DNA of 18,318 nucleotides, from NCBI GenBank assembly GCA_018970625.1, contig JAGWVZ010000017.1, positions 1-18,318 on the forward strand, in the 5' to 3' direction. Below, in pieces: positions 14,098-18,318 of this stretch (its first letter is position 1; each line of letters starts with the position of its first letter). This stretch comes from Myxococcales bacterium (GTDB taxonomy: Bacteria; Myxococcota; Bradymonadia; REDH01). The notes below the pieces were generated by a model, which searched no databases, had not been told where the DNA came from, and was given only the letters and a program-made list of their open reading frames with translations. The position numbers were made by a program, and so were the translations under genes.

Positions 14098-17000
14098 TCA
14101 GGTACCCGAACACTCGACGTCGGGCACCACAATGACGTTGTTGTCTTCGGAGCACTCCGAAGTTCCTGATGCTCCCGTTCCGTCGTCGTCGACCGCAATG
14201 AGGATGGTGTGGGGGCCGGGCGCGATGTCGATGAAGGTGGCGACGACCAGCTCGCCGTCACCGGGCGCGAGATCGAAACGGGTGCTGACCGTAATGCGTG
14301 CGGCCGGGTCAGTGCGGTCACCGTCGAAGTAGAACGTAACCGGTAGGCCAGCGCGCACGGGCGTGGCGCCTGTGTTGGCGACCCATACACCGATCGCCAG
14401 ATCGCACTCATCGGCCAGGGCAATGGCGTCATCGGCGATCAGGTCAGGGGCGAGCAGCTCGTCACCCTCGCCCTGCGCGTTCAGGCGAAAGGTGTTGTGC
14501 GTGGTCCAGCTGGCGGTGGGCGTACGGGGAACCGAGCCATCCTCGTTGATGTGCGAAATGCTGTACGCATGCTGATTCCAGATGCGGCGAGTATTGACCC
14601 AGTTATCGCCCGCGTCGCCATACACGCGAATGCCGGCAAACGGCCCCGGCGTAAACTGAAAATCCTCGAAATTATTTGCCACCACAATAATCTCGGCATT
14701 TCCATCATTATCCACGTCGGCAATAACGGGGTATTCAACCGCCGTGTACGAGGTATTGGGCACCTCGAAGAGCACAGCGCCGTCGATACCTGAGAAAACA
14801 CGCAGAAATTGCTCGTCGTTATATACCACCTCGACGCTACCATCGGCGTCGAAGTCAAACACCGAGCTGCCTGTAATATTTGACGACTCGTCCACGGTGC
14901 GCGTGCGCCATAATAATGCATCCTCAAATGCGGGCGAAGGGGTGGCGAGATCGACGTTCAACGTCACATACTGATTGCTTCCGGCGACACCGACCTCGGG
15001 GCGGCCATCGCCGTCAAAGTCAGCCACCGTGGGAGGTCCGAGGCGTCCCGTGCGCGTGCCGCCGGGGAAGGTGGGAATGGCCAGCGGACCCCACACAATG
15101 GCACCCGCAGGGTTCTGAATGCGAATACTGCCCTGCGAAACCACGACAATTTCAGGCGCACCATCGTCGTTAAAATCTGCGATGGCCGGAAATCCATCGT
15201 TGCGAGCGGCGTCCTGCCAGAGAATGGTCCCCGTCGCAGAATAATAGGTATTACCGGCGATGACCTCGAGACCCGCCGAAGGCAGGATATCGGCGACGGT
15301 GGACAACGGCGCCAGCGACAGCGTGGACCCCGCAGCCAGATTATTGCCGCGCCCTGCACCGCTCACGTTCCAGACCACGGTCCCCGTGGTTCCTTCGTAC
15401 ACGGTCGAGCCAAATACAATCTCCACATCGCCGTCGCCCGTCAGGTCGGCGATAGAAGGCCCGCCCCAGAACGTAACCGCCTGCAACGGCGTCGGCACAG
15501 ACTCCCACAGCAACGTTCCGTCGTGGTTGAACGCCACCAGACCGCCTTCAGCGCTGTCGGTGTACTCAAAGCGTGAGGCGACAATCTCGACCCGCCCGTC
15601 ACCGTCGATGTCGCCGACCGCCAGATTGCCACCCGCCTGAATGCCGGTGCCGACCGGACTGGTCCACAGCAGCCCCGAGCCATCACCGCTCACCGCCCGA
15701 ACCACGCCCTCGTCCAGAAAATCAAAGGTGCCAATCCGTACCCGAACATTGAAGGTCGTAAAAATAATGTCGGGAATATCCAGGGTGTCGACGTCTCCGT
15801 CGCCATTGTCATCGTTCAGGTTGGCGACCAGCGGCGTCATCATGACCTGATTCTTTGTGGGCGCCGGGTCGGTCGAAGAGACACTGAATGACCACTCCAG
15901 GGCGGGGGTAAAATCGCCAATGACGGGTTCAAACGTGCAGGCGCTGTCGTAGTCGTAATAGCCGATGCGCAACACCGTGTCGGCGTCACAGTCGTCGCCG
16001 GTGCCGTCACGATCGCTGTCGGTCTGCGCAGGGTTGGCAACGTCGGGACAATTGTCGTCGCCGTTGTCGATGCCGTCGCCGTCGCGGTCGGGGTCGCACG
16101 CATCGCCAATACCGTCGCCATCGAGATCACGCTGGTCTGCGTTTCGCACCTCGACACAGTTGTCCGAGTCGTCGAACACGCCGTCGCCGTCGGTGTCGTC
16201 GCACGCGTCACCCTGTCCGTCGTTGTCGCGATCGGCCTGATCCGGGTTGGGAATGGAACGGCAGTTGTCGTCGCAATCGGTGTTCTCGCCGTCCGCGCAC
16301 GGACCGTCACCTGCAGAGGGACTGCCGTCGCCATTATCAAGAATACCGTCGCCGTCTCGGTCGGGGTCGCACGCGTCGCCGAGCCCGTCACCATCCGAGT
16401 CGATCTGGTCGGAGTTGGGCACGTCCACACAGTTGTCGATGTCGTCGAGCACGCCGTCGCCGTCGGCGTCACCATCACCCGGATCGCAGGCGTCACCTGC
16501 GCCGTCGCCGTCCGAGTCGAGCTGGTCGTCGTTCGGGGTGTCGGGGCAGTTGTCGTCGCAGCCCGTGGTGGCGCCATCCAGACATGGGTTATCACCGTCT
16601 GTTCCGTCGCCATCACCGTCCTGCGGCACCCCGTCGCCATCGCGATCGGGATCGCAGACATCGCCCACGCCGTCGGCGTCGCTGTCTGCCTGATCGGCGT
16701 TCGGTGTCTCCACGCAGTTGTCATCGCAGTCGGCCACTTCGCCGCCGACGCAGGTGCTGTCGCCGGGTTCGCCGGTGCCATCACCGTCGTCGAGGACGCC
16801 GTCGCTGTCCCGATCGCCTTCGCAGGCATCGCCGACTCCGTCCCCATCCGAGTCAGCCTGATCCGGGTTCACGGCGTCCACACAGTTGTCGTCCGCATCG
16901 GGTACACCGTCGCCGTCCGTATCGGTGGGCGTGTCGTCGCCGTTGGCGACACATTCACCGTACGGGTTGCAGACCTCGCCGGGCGCGCAATCGGCGTCTG

Positions 17001-17157
17001 ACTCACATTCCGGCGTCGGTATGTCGCCACCCGTGTCGCGGTCGGTCGACACCGTAGAGGATGTCTCAGCGCACGCGGTCATCCCCGCTGTGACGACCAG
17101 ACACGCGACGCAACGCCAGAACTCGGAATACAGAGACGCAGATGCAGAGGAACGCAT
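14098..17157 (-). CDS. TSP3-repeat / FG-GAP propeller / CARDB-like surface lipoprotein
   Basis: This is a 1019-residue predicted lipoprotein. Domains in order: signal peptide with lipobox MTAC (Cys 29); short Ser/Thr/Asp linker; a cysteine-spaced segment [20 protein letters not shown] (about 51-69); seven thrombospondin type 3 calcium-binding modules (about 78-390); an FG-GAP/VCBS beta-propeller (about 439-830) with units such as [16 protein letters not shown] and [15 protein letters not shown]; the [17 protein letters not shown] motif common to secreted proteins of this type; and a CARDB-like beta-sandwich (about 903-1017, [20 protein letters not shown]). The likely role is calcium-dependent adhesion or a surface scaffold; no catalytic motif is seen. 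ATG 17157 has CAGG 5 bases upstream and gives a proper signal peptide; the open frame to 17232 is an extension without one. The gene diverges from the MoxR gene. Domain calls are strong; function is inference. Confidence 0.92.
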   Translation of the reverse strand: MRSSASASLYSEFWRCVACLVVTAGMTACAETSSTVSTDRDTGGDIPTPECESDADCAPGEVCNPYGECVANGDDTPTDTDGDGVPDADDNCVDAVNPDQADSDGDGVGDACEGDRDSDGVLDDGDGTGEPGDSTCVGGEVADCDDNCVETPNADQADSDADGVGDVCDPDRDGDGVPQDGDGDGTDGDNPCLDGATTGCDDNCPDTPNDDQLDSDGDGAGDACDPGDGDADGDGVLDDIDNCVDVPNSDQIDSDGDGLGDACDPDRDGDGILDNGDGSPSAGDGPCADGENTDCDDNCRSIPNPDQADRDNDGQGDACDDTDGDGVFDDSDNCVEVRNADQRDLDGDGIGDACDPDRDGDGIDNGDDNCPDVANPAQTDSDRDGTGDDCDADTVLRIGYYDYDSACTFEPVIGDFTPALEWSFSVSSTDPAPTKNQVMMTPLVANLNDDNGDGDVDTLDIPDIIFTTFNVRVRIGTFDFLDEGVVRAVSGDGSGLLWTSPVGTGIQAGGNLAVGDIDGDGRVEIVASRFEYTDSAEGGLVAFNHDGTLLWESVPTPLQAVTFWGGPSIADLTGDGDVEIVFGSTVYEGTTGTVVWNVSGAGRGNNLAAGSTLSLAPLSTVADILPSAGLEVIAGNTYYSATGTILWQDAARNDGFPAIADFNDDGAPEIVVVSQGSIRIQNPAGAIVWGPLAIPTFPGGTRTGRLGPPTVADFDGDGRPEVGVAGSNQYVTLNVDLATPSPAFEDALLWRTRTVDESSNITGSSVFDFDADGSVEVVYNDEQFLRVFSGIDGAVLFEVPNTSYTAVEYPVIADVDNDGNAEIIVVANNFEDFQFTPGPFAGIRVYGDAGDNWVNTRRIWNQHAYSISHINEDGSVPRTPTASWTTHNTFRLNAQGEGDELLAPDLIADDAIALADECDLAIGVWVANTGATPVRAGLPVTFYFDGDRTDPAARITVSTRFDLAPGDGELVVATFIDIAPGPHTILIAVDDDGTGASGTSECSEDNNVIVVPDVECSGT
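15988..16926 (-). repeat. seven tandem thrombospondin type 3 modules (coding repeat)
   Basis: The modules end at each GDxC cysteine. Modules 1, 4, 6 and 7 (16926-16822, 16485-16369, 16200-16096, 16095-15988) have 35-39 residues, the usual TSP3 size. Modules 2, 3 and 5 (16821-16654, 16653-16486, 16368-16201) each have exactly 56 residues. The extra part carries two added cysteines in the form GDxxCxxGxxxxCDDNC. Asp side chains of the DxDGDG loops should bind calcium. The GC-rich, Asp/Gly-rich coding repeat also creates several long shadow frames on both strands. Confidence 0.9.
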
Positions 17158-17423
17158 AGGGACCTGAGTGAAGATCGATCGTGAGGTGAGAGCGCAGACC
17201 CTAGCGAAACAGACGCCCTGCACAAAACCCAAATGACGCCATGTGAGTGATTTCCCTACTCACGGCGCCGATCGACGACCAGGCAAGCGCGACCGCGGGC
17301 TGTCCGTGGCGCCATGCTCAATCCGATAGGCCAGCGGCGTCAGCAACGCTATACGTACACCCCTGTTGCAGGACCCGCCCGTGCGCGGTTCAAGCCCTGA
17401 CTCCATGCTTTTCCCGACCCGCC
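17158..17423. promoter_or_regulatory. divergent intergenic region between TSP3 lipoprotein and MoxR genes
   Basis: Promoters for both flanking genes should lie in these 266 bases. I cannot point to a convincing -35/-10 pair or operator. An open frame reaches in from the MoxR side (start at 17247), but its lead is Cys/Arg/Pro-rich and unlike the family. Confidence 0.35.
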
Positions 17424-18239
17424 ATGAACGTCTTCGCCAGCACTCCTGACTATATTGCGTCGCAAGACCTCGTCGATACCGTCAACGTGTCCATCGCGCT
17501 CGGGCGCCCCTTGCTGCTCAAGGGCGAGCCCGGCACGGGCAAGACACGCCTGGCCGAGGCCATCGCGACGTCGCTGAACGCACCGCTGATCTCGTGGAAT
17601 GTCAAATCCACCACCCGCGCGCAGGACGGCCTGTACGTCTATGACACGGTCGCTCGACTCAACGACGCGCGTTTTGGCGACCGCGACGTGCGCGACATTG
17701 GCGCCTACATCCGCATGGGACCGCTGGGACAGGCGTTCCGCTCCACCACGCGCCCGGTGGTGCTGGTAGACGAGGTCGACAAGGCCGACATGGAGTTCCC
17801 GAACGACCTGCTGCACGAGCTCGACCGCATGTCGTTCGTCGTTTCGGAGACCGGGGAGGTGGTGGCCGCACAGCAGCGGCCGATCATGGTGATTACGTCG
17901 AACAACGAGAAGGAGCTGCCCGATGCGTTCCTTCGCCGCTGCGTGTTTCACTGGATCACCTTCCCCGACCGGCAGCAGATGTCCTCGGTCGTGCGCGTGC
18001 ACCACCCGGACATCGACGAGAAGTTACTGAGCGAAGTGCTCGTGCGGTTCTACTGGCTGCGCGAGCAGCCCGAACTTCGCAAGAAGCCCTCCACGAGCGA
18101 GCTGATTGACTGGATTGCCGCCCTGCGCCGCGCCGGCATCACCGCCGACAGGATGACCGCGGAGATTCCGTTCCTGGGCGTGCTGTTGAAGCATGAGCGC
18201 GACTTCGAGACCATTCGCCGTGCGCGGCCGCGCCGCTGA
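17424..18239 (+). CDS. MoxR-type AAA+ ATPase
   Basis: This is a 271-residue AAA+ ATPase of the MoxR/AAA_5 group. Walker A is GEPGTGKT (34-41), Walker B VVLVDEVDKA (112-121), and the sensor-1 and arginine-finger region ITSNNEKELPDAFLRRC (157-173). The N-terminal lead YIASQDLVDTVNVSIALGRPLL is the family's standard opening. These ATPases act with a VWA-domain partner as chaperone-like machines in maturing or inserting metal centres and other complexes. The partner gene begins 8 bases downstream. I chose the ATG at 17424 on family fit (usual length about 270-280); it lacks a clear ribosome site, and the longer frame from 17247 is not family-like. The target complex is unknown, since no dehydrogenase subunit gene is in the window. 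Confidence 0.92.
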   Translation: MNVFASTPDYIASQDLVDTVNVSIALGRPLLLKGEPGTGKTRLAEAIATSLNAPLISWNVKSTTRAQDGLYVYDTVARLNDARFGDRDVRDIGAYIRMGPLGQAFRSTTRPVVLVDEVDKADMEFPNDLLHELDRMSFVVSETGEVVAAQQRPIMVITSNNEKELPDAFLRRCVFHWITFPDRQQMSSVVRVHHPDIDEKLLSEVLVRFYWLREQPELRKKPSTSELIDWIAALRRAGITADRMTAEIPFLGVLLKHERDFETIRRARPRR

Positions 18240-18247
18240 GAGGGTGC

Positions 18248-18318
18248 ATGTTCCTCGATTTTCTTTACGCCCTGCGCGAAGGCGGCATTCGCGTGAGCAC
18301 CACCGAGTGGCTCACGCT
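18248..18318 (+). CDS. start of VWA-domain (CoxE-like) protein, truncated by window edge
   Basis: Only 23 complete codons are visible, beginning MFLDFLYALREGGIRVSTTEW. This matches the typical N-terminus of the CoxE-like VWA proteins that follow MoxR ATPases (FLxxLRxxGvxVxtxEw). GAGAGGG lies about 5 bases before the ATG. The gene starts 8 bases after the MoxR stop codon, so the two form an operon. The VWA domain itself would lie beyond the window, so the call rests on the N-terminus and position. Confidence 0.7.
   Translation, partial: MFLDFLYALREGGIRVSTTEWLT

Noticed and set aside
15840..16847. Minus-strand Thr/Ala-rich frame of 335 codons
   Set aside because: It is a frame-shifted reading of the Asp/Gly TSP3 repeats; its repetitiveness is inherited from the real gene.
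15988..16926. Regular short repeats resembling a CRISPR array or intergenic repeat
   Set aside because: The periodicity is in codons of the TSP3 modules, with no constant repeat and unique-spacer pattern and no cas genes nearby.

Overview
The window is about 18.3 kb of GC-rich, gene-dense bacterial chromosome. No mobile element, rRNA, tRNA or CRISPR array is visible. Three secreted lipoproteins have a long Asp-rich stretch directly after the lipobox cysteine. One of these combines thrombospondin type 3 calcium repeats, an FG-GAP/VCBS propeller and a CARDB-like end. Together with the gene style, this points to a delta-lineage bacterium (Myxococcota or Bradymonadales-like). That placement is inference, since no marker gene is present.

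Layout. Positions 1-2483 (minus): a circularly permuted ATP-grasp protein followed by an alpha-E (DUF403) protein, joined by an ATGA stop/start overlap; the alpha-E gene runs off the left edge. Positions 2812-5169 (plus): an AmpG-like MFS permease and, after an AT-richer gap, a PlsC-like acyltransferase. Positions 5238-8614 (minus): a GreA/GreB-like factor, a PI-PLC X-domain lipoprotein and an RlmD/RumA-type 23S rRNA uracil-5 methyltransferase. Positions 8818-12097 (plus): a MATE exporter and a GHL10 (DUF187) glycoside-hydrolase-like lipoprotein. Positions 12347-13283 (plus): a small DUF2892 membrane protein overlapping a TIGR04283-type family 2 glycosyltransferase. Positions 13280-13933 (minus): an ETFB-lysine-methyltransferase-like protein. 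Positions 14098-17157 (minus): the large TSP3/FG-GAP lipoprotein. Positions 17424-18318 (plus): a MoxR-type AAA ATPase and the first codons of what looks like its VWA (CoxE-like) partner.

How the genes relate. Two pairs look functionally linked: ATP-grasp with alpha-E (a predicted peptide-ligase system, usually accompanied by a transglutaminase-like protein) and MoxR with VWA (a chaperone-like ATPase pair). The three lipoproteins, PlsC, AmpG-like permease, MATE exporter and glycosyltransferase form a loose envelope theme, but they are not one operon.

I do not see a clearly new multi-gene system. The most unusual items are the alternating short and exact 56-residue long TSP3 modules with an extra cysteine pair, the shared Asp-rich tethers, an apparently altered acidic tip in the GreA-like protein, and a methyltransferase whose motif I lacks its usual Asp.
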